DNA from: JACMNW01 sp963708425
Lineage (GTDB): Bacteria > Pseudomonadota > Alphaproteobacteria > Rhodobacterales > Rhodobacteraceae
Direction of reading: 5' to 3'
Length of the DNA: 64,000 nt
Assembly (NCBI GenBank): GCA_963708425.1
Contig: OY970206.1
Location: 496,001 to 560,000 of the forward strand
Both the position numbers and the translations under genes were made by a program. The notes under the pieces were generated by a model that saw only the letters and a program-made list of their open reading frames with translations, was not told the DNA's origin and did not search any database. Positions 34,223 through 42,323 of this stretch are shown piece by piece. Each line of letters opens with the position of its first letter. Positions within the stretch are counted from its first letter, which is position 1.

Positions 34223-35278
34223 ATGATCCTGAACACGCCCACCGGAATTATAGATCTGGCAACTGGTGAGTTGCGCCCGCATGATGCGACTTTTCTTCTC
34301 ACACGCTTGGCTGGCGCATCGTCAGCGGGCACTTGTCCGCGATGGCCTAAATTTCTGCAAGAAGTCACCGATGGAAATCAAGAACTGATTGACTACTTGC
34401 AACGCGTCGTGGGCTATTGCTTGACCGGGTCAATGACTGAACAGGTCTTCTTCTTTCTGCATGGCACGGGGGCCAACGGGAGAAGCATTTTCATCTCGAC
34501 CCTTTCGGACGTTTTGGGCGACTATGCAGCGACTTCCCCCCTTGACACCTTCACGTCCAGCCATAGCGAGCGCCACCCCACTGATTTGGCGGGTCTTGCG
34601 ACCGCCCGGGCGTTGTTTGTCACTGAGACTGAATACGGCAAGCCATGGGCGGAAAGCCGGATCAAGGCAATCACGGGCGGTGATACGCTGCGGGTCAGGT
34701 TTCTCTATCACGACTTCTTTGAGATTGACCCCTCCTTTAAAATCATCGTCGCGGGCAACAGCCGTCCTCGACTGATTGGCGTTGGTGAAGCGATGAAGCG
34801 CAGGCTTCATCTCATTCCGTTCGAGGTGACCATTCCTACCGCCGCGCGCGAAAAGGATCTGCAGGACAAACTTCATCAAGAAAGAAACGGCATTCTCGCA
34901 TGGATGCTTGCAGGTTGCGCAGCGTGGCAAAAAGGCGGCCTAGCGGCCCCAGACTGCGTTCACCAAGCCGCAGAGGAGTATTTCCAAGATGAAGATCTCG
35001 TTGGCCAGTGGATTGACGAGAACTGCAACACTGGTGATCAATCGAAAGCCCGATCCTCCATGTTATTTTCTGCTTGGTCGGCGTGGGCCGAACCCCGGGG
35101 CTTTGACATCGGTTCGCAGCGGTCACTGGGCGAAGAATTGCGGACCCATGGCTTCAAGCCCTACCGAACTGGCAAGGAACGCGGTTGGCTAGGTTTATGT
35201 CCGCTGCATGGCACTGCAGGCGCTTCGAAGGGCCGCAATCCATTAAACGCCCCAATCCGCTTTCGCGACACCACATGA
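34223..35278 (+). pseudogene. P4-type phage/plasmid primase-helicase, C-terminal part
   Basis: 351 residues from ATG 34223; the frame is open back to ~34160 and reads TDPRIAETGSAWDRGPM, native P4 D5-region sequence, so the true N terminus is missing. Present are the D5_N region (ILNTPTGIIDLATGELRPHD), the SF3 helicase core (FFFLHGTGANGRSIFISTL Walker A, VTETEYGKPWAESRIK) and GNSRPRLIGVGEAMKRRL. The primase/polymerase domain is absent. Probably a replication gene of a lost phage or plasmid. Confidence 0.7.
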
Positions 35279-35441
35279 AACTGCTTGAGCGTCGCGCGGA
35301 ACTTTGCGCCATCCTCGCCCTAGGCCGGCGCCGCCTGCACCTGCGAAATGCAAGTGAACGATCTGACCCCATTGGAGAAAGTTCTCTACACTCTCCGCCC
35401 GACCAATGCTGTCATGCAACTCCACCTCACCGGAGATCTGC

Positions 35442-35893
35442 ATGACCAAACCTGGCCCCATCCCCGTGCGCCTTACCGCGCTGAAAACCACCTCGACGCC
35501 TGACCTGAAGACCCAGTGGCGCGACCTGTTCGAAACCGAACCGCCGCCGTTCAACCGTCGCTACCTTGAATCCCGTTTGGCCTACCGCATCCAGGAACTG
35601 CCTATGGCAGGCGGAAGCTCGAAACCATCAAACGGCTGGAGGCCTTGGGCGAGCAGCTTGACGGCGGCAACATTACAACGCGCCGGATTCGGGCCGATCT
35701 GAAACCCATCGCGGGAACGCGGTTGATCCGTGAATACCAAGGCGTCGAACATATCGTCGCCGTGCTACAGGGTGGCTTTGAATGGCAGGGGCGGCTCTAC
35801 CAATCACTGTCGGCCATTGCCCGCGCCATCACCGGCACACGCTGGAACGGCTGGGTGTTCTTTGGGTTGAAAAACCATAGGGGGCGCATATGA
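35442..35893 (+). pseudogene. DUF2924 gene with a one-base deletion
   Basis: ATG 35442 has GGAG ahead. The first frame reads LKTQWRDLFETEPPPFNRRY and LESRLAYRIQEL, then shifts at ~35602; the next frame continues YGRRKLETIKRLEALGEQ, DLKPIAGTRLIREYQGVEH and WNGWVFFGLKNHRG to the stop at 35893. Restoring one G (CTG-GCC for CTGCC) joins them. DUF2924 proteins of unknown function are encoded right before large serine recombinases in Rhodobacterales; here the stop overlaps the recombinase ATG by four bases. Confidence 0.75.
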
Positions 35894-37206
35894 ACGCGCC
35901 GAACAAACCCAACGTGTGCAAGCTGCGCTGCGCGGTCTATACCCGCAAATCCTCGGAGGAAGGGCTGGAGCAAGAGTTCAACAGCCTGAATGCACAGCGC
36001 GAGGCTTGTGAGGCCGACATCGCCAGCCAGCGGTCGGAAGGCTGGGTGATGGTTCGCGATCAGTGTGACGATGGCGGGATTTCGGGCGGCACGCTGGAAC
36101 GCCCCGGCCTGAAGCGGCTGCTGGCCGACATCGAGGATGGGCTGGTTGACGTGGTGGTCGTCTATAAAATTGACCGCCTGTCCCGCTCGCTGATGGATTT
36201 CTCCAAGCTGGTAGAGGTGTTCGACCGGAACGGCGTGACCTTCGTCTCGGTGACGCAGTCGTTCAACACCACCACCTCCATGGGGCGGTTGACGCTGAAC
36301 ATCCTGCTGTCCTTCGCCCAGTTCGAACGCGAGGTGACGGCCGAACGCATCCGCGACAAGGTTCGAGCCAGCCGGATGAAGGGCATCTGGATGGGCGGCT
36401 GCCCGCCGCTGGGCTATGTGGTCGATAACCGAAAACTGGTGGAACATGCTGCCGACGCTGCCTATGTGCGCTGGGTCTTTGACCGCTTCATCGAAATCGG
36501 ATCGGGCACCGAACTGGCGCGGGACCTTGCCGCGCGGGGCGTCACCACCAGCCGTGGCTTCCGCATCGACAAGAAGTTCATCTACCGGATGCTGAACAAC
36601 CGAGTCTATATCGGTGAGGCGGTGCACAAGGGCACCGGCTATCCCGGCGAACACAAAGCCATCATTGATCGCGAGGTTTGGGACAAGGTGCACACCATCC
36701 TGACGGAAAGCCCCCGCAAACGCGCCAGCAACACCCGCGCCCAAACACCGGCCTTGTTGAAGGGGCTGTTGTTCGGGCCGGACGGGGCGGCCTTCTCCCC
36801 CAGTCACACCCGCAAAAAGAACCGGTTGTATCGCTATTATGTCAGCCAGTCGGTCCCAAAACATGGGGCGGGGTCTTGTCCGGTGGGTCGTGTCCCATCG
36901 GCAGAAATCGAAGCTGCGGTGGTAGAACAATTACGGGCTGTGTTTTGGCAGCCGGAAATCATCATCGGCACGTGGAAAGCTACGCGGACTGGAGATCCTG
37001 ACATAACTGAGGCCGAGGGCCGCGCGGCAATGATGCAGCTGGATCCACTTTGGGAGGAGTTGTTCCCCGCCGAGCAGGCGCGGATAGTGCAGCTGCTGGT
37101 CGAACGGGTGGATATCGGTACAATGGGGTTGCACGTCCATCTGCGCGTGGAGGGGTTGACCGGGTTGGTGCGTGAGATGGCCACGAACGGGGAGCGGGCT
37201 GCATGA
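35890..37206 (+). CDS. Large serine recombinase
   Basis: 438 residues. Catalytic domain: YTRKSSEEGLEQEFNSLNAQ with the nucleophile Ser, VVVYKIDRLSRSLMDFSKL and LLSFAQFEREVTAERIRDK. A recombinase domain (GGCPPLGYVVDN, GVTTSRGFRIDKKFIYRML) and a degenerate zinc-ribbon-like region follow. It ends at 37206 with a normal stop. Coupled by ATGA to the broken DUF2924 gene and followed by an equally broken helper gene, so it may be the only intact member of its module. Confidence 0.87.
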   Translation: MNAPNKPNVCKLRCAVYTRKSSEEGLEQEFNSLNAQREACEADIASQRSEGWVMVRDQCDDGGISGGTLERPGLKRLLADIEDGLVDVVVVYKIDRLSRSLMDFSKLVEVFDRNGVTFVSVTQSFNTTTSMGRLTLNILLSFAQFEREVTAERIRDKVRASRMKGIWMGGCPPLGYVVDNRKLVEHAADAAYVRWVFDRFIEIGSGTELARDLAARGVTTSRGFRIDKKFIYRMLNNRVYIGEAVHKGTGYPGEHKAIIDREVWDKVHTILTESPRKRASNTRAQTPALLKGLLFGPDGAAFSPSHTRKKNRLYRYYVSQSVPKHGAGSCPVGRVPSAEIEAAVVEQLRAVFWQPEIIIGTWKATRTGDPDITEAEGRAAMMQLDPLWEELFPAEQARIVQLLVERVDIGTMGLHVHLRVEGLTGLVREMATNGERAA

Positions 37207-37585
37207 TGACCGTGGGCTCGGAAACTCTCAGCGTCCATGTTCCTTTCATCCTCCGTAAGCGCGCGGTGGGTGCAAGGTGATGGAAATGCCAGACGATGCG
37301 CCTACCCCGCGGCAGAACGTCGACAATACAATGATCAAGGCGCTGGCGCGGGCTTTTCGATGGAAGCGGATGCTGGAAAGCGGGAAGTTTACCACCATCG
37401 CGGAGCTGTCTGAGGGCGAGAAAACTGCGCCGTCCTATTTGACGCGTATCCTTCGACTAACGCTACTCGCGCCTGACATCGTCGACGCGATCCTCGAGGG
37501 CCAGAATGCAATTGAGACGACGCTGGCGGACCTGATAGAGCCGTTTCCCTAGGATTGGATGGTCCAGCGGACACTGATGCGCTGA
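37203..37585 (+). pseudogene. Recombinase-associated small HTH-like gene, two lesions
   Basis: Begins at ATG 37203 overlapping the recombinase stop: SVHVPFILRKR, then a doubled GC around 37257 shifts the frame; the rest (NTMIKALARAFRWKRMLESG, SYLTRILRLTLLAPDIVDAI) continues from the frame of 37277. That frame then meets TAG after EPFP (37550-37552) although DWMVQRTLMR follows before a TGA at 37583, as in unbroken homologues. Two independent lesions mark it as decayed. Function of the family is unknown; it always accompanies these recombinases. Confidence 0.7.
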
Positions 37586-38093
37586 CCAATCAAACGGCCC
37601 ACTGCAGCCATTCAGGCCAACATAAGCGCTGCGACGCAACATCCCATTAGTGGACGTCCGCACTCATTCGCACTCGCATGGACACTGCAGAGCTGCGCCC
37701 CCATAGGTGCCATTCGTGCCTCGCGCGGTATCGGCACCCGTCATTTGATCGGGTGTGTGCACACTGTAAAGTCAAGATCGGCTTCTAACCATCTGCTCTC
37801 TGTAGCCACGAGCTTTGGGGGTGAGCTTGCATTTCTGTTCGCTCTGACCAAGCAGCCCGTCGCGACATTTGGCTGAGATTGCTGGTTGGACGACGATCAA
37901 GCCAGTATGGTTCGACAAGGCCATCAGAAGCACTTGATGCTGAGACCGGCGTCGGGGTCAGGTGAAACATCTTGTAACCGCAAGGGCGCTTCCTCTGACG
38001 CAACCGGCGATGACGTGGCAGCCGGCGAACAACAATCTCTTGACTTCCGGTACATACCCAAAGCTATGATTCAGTAAGACTGGGGAGGTATCG
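37586..38093. other. Long intergenic region before the sugar ABC ATPase
   Basis: 508 bases without a credible gene or recognisable element; short minus-strand frames have no family likeness. Near its end, TTGACT (38040-38045) and TATGAT 19 bases later form a weak promoter for the ATPase gene, with GGTACATACC inside the spacer. GGGGAGG just before 38094 is the ribosome site. Confidence 0.45.
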
Positions 38094-39164
38094 ATGTCCG
38101 GAATCGCGCTGGATCGGGTGTCTAAGAAGTTTGGCTCGGTCGAGGTGATCCGCGACCTCAGCCTGGAGATCGGCTCGGGCGAGTTCGTGGTGTTTCTTGG
38201 GCCGTCCGGGTCAGGCAAGACGACGCTTCTACGGATGATCGCAGGTCTCGAACGCATCGACAAAGGTACGTTGACCATCGATGGCGTGCGTTCCGAAGAG
38301 CTTGCGCCTGGCCAACGCAACCTGGCGATGGTCTTCCAGAACTATGCGCTGTACCCCCACATGACTGTCGCCGATAATATGGCCTTCGGGCTGAAGAACA
38401 TCGGCCTTCCGGTCGACACCATCCGCGCCCGAGTGGCAGGCGCGGCCCGGATGCTGGAGATGGAGCGCCTTCTGGAGCGCCGCCCGGCCGAGCTTTCTGG
38501 CGGGCAGCGACAGCGGGTGGCGATCGGGCGGGCGATCGTGAAGGAACCGAAGGCGTTTCTCTTCGACGAGCCGCTTTCAAACCTGGACGCCGCCCTGCGG
38601 GTCAGGACGCGGGTCGAACTGGCAGAACTGCACCAGCGGCTTGGGGCCACGATGATCTATGTCACCCACGACCAGACCGAAGCTATGACGCTGGCGGACC
38701 GGATCGTGATCCTGAACAACTGCCGGATCGAACAGGTTGGCTCGCCGATGGAGGTCTACTCCCGCCCCGCCTCGCGCTTCGTGGCGGGGTTCATCGGGTC
38801 GCCACCGATGAACATTCTGCCGGTGACGCTGACCGGTTCGGGCGACCGTGCCGCGGCGCGGCTGGGCGATGGGTCGGTGGTGCCTTTGCCGATGGCGCCC
38901 GGCGGGGACGGTCGCTTTGACCTGGGCATCCGCCCCGAGGCGCTGACGGTGGTGACGACGGGTGGGCTGACCTCGGCAACGGCAACGGTGGTGGAACGGC
39001 TGGGCGAGCGGACGCTGGTCTACGCGCGTCTGTCCGACGGCGCGCTAGTCATTGCGCAGGACAGCGGCAAGTCGCTGGTCAAGGCGGGGCAACCGGTGCG
39101 GCTGGATTTCGACTCCACGGCGCTGCATCTGTTTGACGCCGCAGGCCGGGCGGTGACGCCTTAG
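38094..39164 (+). CDS. Sugar ABC transporter ATP-binding protein (MsmK/UgpC type)
   Basis: 356 residues. Walker A GPSGSGKTT, signature LSGGQRQRVAIGRAI, Walker B AFLFDEPLSNLDAALR, H-loop VTHDQTEAM, and C-terminal regulatory OB/TOBE domain (GIRPEALTVV). It energises the permeases encoded on the opposite strand: its stop overlaps the 3' end of the last permease gene by four bases (39161-39164), an uncommon convergent arrangement for subunits of one importer. Confidence 0.9.
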   Translation: MSGIALDRVSKKFGSVEVIRDLSLEIGSGEFVVFLGPSGSGKTTLLRMIAGLERIDKGTLTIDGVRSEELAPGQRNLAMVFQNYALYPHMTVADNMAFGLKNIGLPVDTIRARVAGAARMLEMERLLERRPAELSGGQRQRVAIGRAIVKEPKAFLFDEPLSNLDAALRVRTRVELAELHQRLGATMIYVTHDQTEAMTLADRIVILNNCRIEQVGSPMEVYSRPASRFVAGFIGSPPMNILPVTLTGSGDRAAARLGDGSVVPLPMAPGGDGRFDLGIRPEALTVVTTGGLTSATATVVERLGERTLVYARLSDGALVIAQDSGKSLVKAGQPVRLDFDSTALHLFDAAGRAVTP

Positions 39165-40003
39165 CCCTTGATCCCGGCCGATAGCGTGATCGCCTCGGTC
39201 ACGCGGCGCTGGAACAGCAGATACGCCAACGCGACCGGCAGACCCGCCAGCACCGCCGCGGCCAGCTGCCGGGCGTAATAGACCCCGAAGGCGTCGTTCA
39301 CCTGAGTGATTCCGACCGGCATTGTCATCATCTCGGTGCGCGTCACCGACAGGAAGGGCCAGAGAAAAGCGTTCCAGGTCCAGATGAAGCAGACAATCGA
39401 CAGAGCCGTTGTCACCCCCCAGTTCATCGGCAGGTAGACCTTGAAGAGGATTGCAAACTCGCCGGCGTTGTCCATCACGGCGGCTTCCCGGAAATCCTTC
39501 GGTACCTGGTCGAAGAACTGCTTGTAGACGATGATGATCACCGGGTGGATCAGCTGCGGCAACATGATCCCCGCCCAGGTGTTGATCAGGCCCAGCTGCG
39601 AAATCAGCACGAAATGGTTGATGATCAGCGCCTGGGTCGGAACCATGAAGCTGGCCAGGATCAGCCACCACAGCGCCTTGCGGCCGGGGAAGCTTAGCTG
39701 TGACAAGGCGTAGCCGCACAGCATCGACGAGGCGATGGTGATCACGGTCACACCGACCGCGACCGCAACCGAATTCAGATACCAGTTGCCGATCTGCGTC
39801 GTGGTGATCGCGGTCACGTAGTGCTGAAAGGTCAGGTTCTCTGGCCAAAGCTCGATGTAGGGCCGGACAACCTCGTCCTCCGGCTTCAGCGAGGAGATGA
39901 CGCCCCAGTAAAGCGGGAAGGCCCAAAGAACTGCGGCCAGCACGGTGACGGCGGTCAGAATCCCGCCCCAGAAGTTGGCTTTACTCATACCCGCTGCGGT
40001 CAT
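39161..40003 (-). CDS. Carbohydrate ABC transporter permease (MalG type)
   Basis: 280 residues from ATG 40003, overlapping the stop of the upstream permease as ATGA. Six helices; EAA loop REAAVMDNAGEFAILFK; N terminus with LWAFPLYWGVISSLKPEDEV, typical of MalG-type CUT1 permeases. The open frame extends further upstream, but that part is the other permease read out of frame. Confidence 0.88.
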   Translation of the reverse strand: MTAAGMSKANFWGGILTAVTVLAAVLWAFPLYWGVISSLKPEDEVVRPYIELWPENLTFQHYVTAITTTQIGNWYLNSVAVAVGVTVITIASSMLCGYALSQLSFPGRKALWWLILASFMVPTQALIINHFVLISQLGLINTWAGIMLPQLIHPVIIIVYKQFFDQVPKDFREAAVMDNAGEFAILFKVYLPMNWGVTTALSIVCFIWTWNAFLWPFLSVTRTEMMTMPVGITQVNDAFGVYYARQLAAAVLAGLPVALAYLLFQRRVTEAITLSAGIKG

Positions 40004-40881
40004 TTGCGGCTCCCCACCATGCGCAACAGCTGGAACTGCAGAACCGAGACGACGACGACCAGGACGAACAGCGTGACCGCCACCGCCGCCGCGCGCCCGC
40101 CCTGATTTTGCTGAAAGGCGCGCTGGAAAATGTAATAGACCAGAACCATGTTGTCGTTCGGGCGTCCGCCTTGCGAAAAAAGGTAGACTTGGTCGAAGAT
40201 CTTCAGCTGCGAGATGAGCTGGATCGTGAACACCAGCGACGTGACCGGCCAAAGAAGCGGCCAGGTGATCCGGCGGAAGGTCGTCCAACGGCCCGCGTTG
40301 TCCAGTGCCGCGGCCTCGTAGATCTCCGGCGGGATGGACCGAAGACCGGCGAGGAACAGCAGGATCGAGAAGCCGGCAGTCCACCAGATCGTCACCAGTG
40401 CAACAGCGGGCATGAACCATTCGCGCGACTTAGTAATCGGGACCCGGTCGATGCCAAGCAGGTCGAGGACGTGCATCAGGATGCCGAACTGGAAGTTCAA
40501 CACCCAGTCCCAGATCAAGTAGACCACCGAGACCGGCAGGATATAGGGCAGGAAGAACAGCGCCAGGATTGCCGCCTGCATCCGCCCTTTCAGCCGGGAC
40601 ACGCCAAGCGCGATGAGAAGCGCAATCACGGTGCCGGGAAGGACGGTCAGAACCACGAAATATGCCGTATTCCAGGCGGCCTTGCGGAAGCGCGGATCGT
40701 TGTCCAGCTTGGCGTAGTTGTCGACGCCGACCCAGTCTCCATCGCCGATCAGCGGGGCATCGGTGAAGGAAATCCCGAACATCTGAACCGTGGGCCAGAC
40801 GAAGACCAGAAGGTAAATCGCAAGAAACGGCGCCACCAGCAGGGCGGCGATCCAGGCATCCTTGCGGCGGTTGGTCAGCAT
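40000..40881 (-). CDS. Carbohydrate ABC transporter permease (MalF type)
   Basis: 293 residues, six helices; EAA loop YEAAALDNAGRWTTFRRITW. CUT1-family partner of the MalG-type gene downstream. Placed 60 bases after the binding-protein stop. Confidence 0.88.
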   Translation of the reverse strand: MLTNRRKDAWIAALLVAPFLAIYLLVFVWPTVQMFGISFTDAPLIGDGDWVGVDNYAKLDNDPRFRKAAWNTAYFVVLTVLPGTVIALLIALGVSRLKGRMQAAILALFFLPYILPVSVVYLIWDWVLNFQFGILMHVLDLLGIDRVPITKSREWFMPAVALVTIWWTAGFSILLFLAGLRSIPPEIYEAAALDNAGRWTTFRRITWPLLWPVTSLVFTIQLISQLKIFDQVYLFSQGGRPNDNMVLVYYIFQRAFQQNQGGRAAAVAVTLFVLVVVVSVLQFQLLRMVGSRK

Positions 40882-40941
40882 CGCATATCCCCGATAACGC
40901 GGGCCGCCCAGGAAGCAAGGCGGCCCGGTCTGGCGTTCAGG

Positions 40942-42213
40942 TCAGAGCGCGTTCAGCTCTTCCTTGATGGATTCGACAGCTTCAGCCGGTTCCATCTCGC
41001 CGTTCAGCGTCGGCACGAAGTAGGTAGACATCACGTCGAAAATCGGCCCGGCCACGCCTGCAAGTGGCGATTTCGGATCGAAGATCATGTTGGCCGTCAG
41101 CGAGGAATAGGTCGCGTTCGGTTCCATCGCTGCGTATTCCGGCGTCGCCGTCACTGGACCATAAGCCGGGATGTGGCCCGCGGTGGCCCAGAAGAGCGAG
41201 TTCTTCTCGATCCAGCCGATCACCTCCAGCACAGCGGCGCGCCTTTCAGGTGCCATCTCCTTGCCCTGGTTCAGCGGCAGCGCGAAGGCATGGCTGTCTG
41301 CGTAGGTGGAGGGCTTGTCAAAGATCACCGGCAGTTCCACCGCGCCCCAGTTGAACAGCTTTCCTTGCGCGTTGAGGTCGGTCATCGTCGGCACTTCCCA
41401 GACGCCGTTGATCATCATCGCCGCCTCACCGCTGGTGAAAAGCGCGACCGTGGCCGGGTAGTCGGTGTAGGTCGATTGCAGGCCCGCCGTCGTCCATTCC
41501 GCCAGCACACCCAGCGCATTCGCCAGTTTGTCGCCGTTGTCTCCGGCCAGGAACTCACCGCCCGTCATCAGCTCGCCGCTTTGCTGGCCCATCAGCGAAT
41601 AGATCGTGCGGAACATGAAGTTGCCGTCAGCGGTCACGCTGCCCAGCGGGAACTTGACGCCGTTGTCCTTCAGAGCCTGCAGCGTGGCAGTAAAGCCCTC
41701 GCGGCTGTCAAGGCCCTTCGGCTTGCCGCTTTCGTCCAGCATTCCTGCGGCTTCCAGAAGGTCCTTGTTGTAGTAAAGGACGATGGGGTGGGTGTCCAAC
41801 GGCACTGCGTACTGCTTGCCCTTGATCGTCACCGCGTCCCAGGTTGCCGGCGCGAAATCGGCCTGCCCGATCCCCATCGCGGCAAAGTCATCGGCAGTCA
41901 GTTCCTGCAACACACCCTGCTGCACCGCCAGCGGGATGCGGCTGGCGTGGTAGGTCATGATGTCGGGGGCCTCGCCCACAGCAGCCGAGGTCTGGACCTT
42001 GGCATAGAAGGGCGTGCCCCATTCCAGCGTGGTCGCGTCGATCTTGACCTGACCGGCATGGGCGGCGTTGAAGTCTTCGATCAGCTTCTTCATTCGCACG
42101 CCATCGCCGCCGCTCAGGAAATCCCACCAGACGACAGTCTCCTCCGCCTGCGCGACCCCGGCAAAACCGATAGTCGCAATGACGGCAGCCTTAAGCATTC
42201 CGTGAACGGTCAT
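40942..42213 (-). CDS. Carbohydrate ABC transporter substrate-binding protein
   Basis: 423 residues from ATG 42213 (GGGAGGAAGAAC ahead). Signal peptide MLKAAVIATIGFAGVAQA, then ETVVWWDFLSGGDGVRM, the usual start of CUT1 binding proteins. Includes SGEAAMMINGVWEVP and LPLNQGKEMAPERR. Next to an arabinofuranosidase, so arabinose-containing oligosaccharides are the probable ligand. Confidence 0.88.
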   Translation of the reverse strand: MTVHGMLKAAVIATIGFAGVAQAEETVVWWDFLSGGDGVRMKKLIEDFNAAHAGQVKIDATTLEWGTPFYAKVQTSAAVGEAPDIMTYHASRIPLAVQQGVLQELTADDFAAMGIGQADFAPATWDAVTIKGKQYAVPLDTHPIVLYYNKDLLEAAGMLDESGKPKGLDSREGFTATLQALKDNGVKFPLGSVTADGNFMFRTIYSLMGQQSGELMTGGEFLAGDNGDKLANALGVLAEWTTAGLQSTYTDYPATVALFTSGEAAMMINGVWEVPTMTDLNAQGKLFNWGAVELPVIFDKPSTYADSHAFALPLNQGKEMAPERRAAVLEVIGWIEKNSLFWATAGHIPAYGPVTATPEYAAMEPNATYSSLTANMIFDPKSPLAGVAGPIFDVMSTYFVPTLNGEMEPAEAVESIKEELNAL

Positions 42214-42254
42214 GTTCTTCCTCCCTGAATGCGGCGTTATCCGCCGCTCCTCTG

Positions 42255-42280
42255 TTGGCGAAGGCTATACCCTTCGCCAA
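42255..42280 (-). repeat. Perfect 10-bp hairpin in the leader of the sugar-uptake operon
   Basis: TTGGCGAAGG and CCTTCGCCAA flank a 6-base loop, 42-67 bases before the binding-protein start. No T-run follows. It may stabilise or attenuate the operon mRNA, or bind a regulator. Confidence 0.55.
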
Positions 42281-42299
42281 TTCGATCAACGCAAAAGGT

Positions 42300-42323
42300 G
42301 ATACGTATCCGGAAATCGGATAC
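42300..42323 (-). promoter_or_regulatory. Candidate operator upstream of the sugar-uptake operon
   Basis: GATACGTATC (42300-42309) is a perfect 10-bp palindrome, and GTATCC-N7-GGATAC (42305-42323) is an inverted repeat with the same 6-7-6 spacing as ATACCA-N7-TGGTAT before the GH51 gene. GATATGTATC precedes the regulator gene. Binding by the local ArsR-type regulator is inferred. Confidence 0.5.

Noticed and set aside
35185..35445. Short plus-strand frame between the primase fragment and the DUF2924 gene as a small gene.
   Set aside because: No ribosome site, no family likeness, and it overlaps the primase fragment in another frame.
40108..42228. A 706-codon plus-strand frame opposite the permease and binding-protein genes.
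   Set aside because: It is an antisense shadow of high-GC codons; the minus-strand genes have clear domains and overlapping starts.
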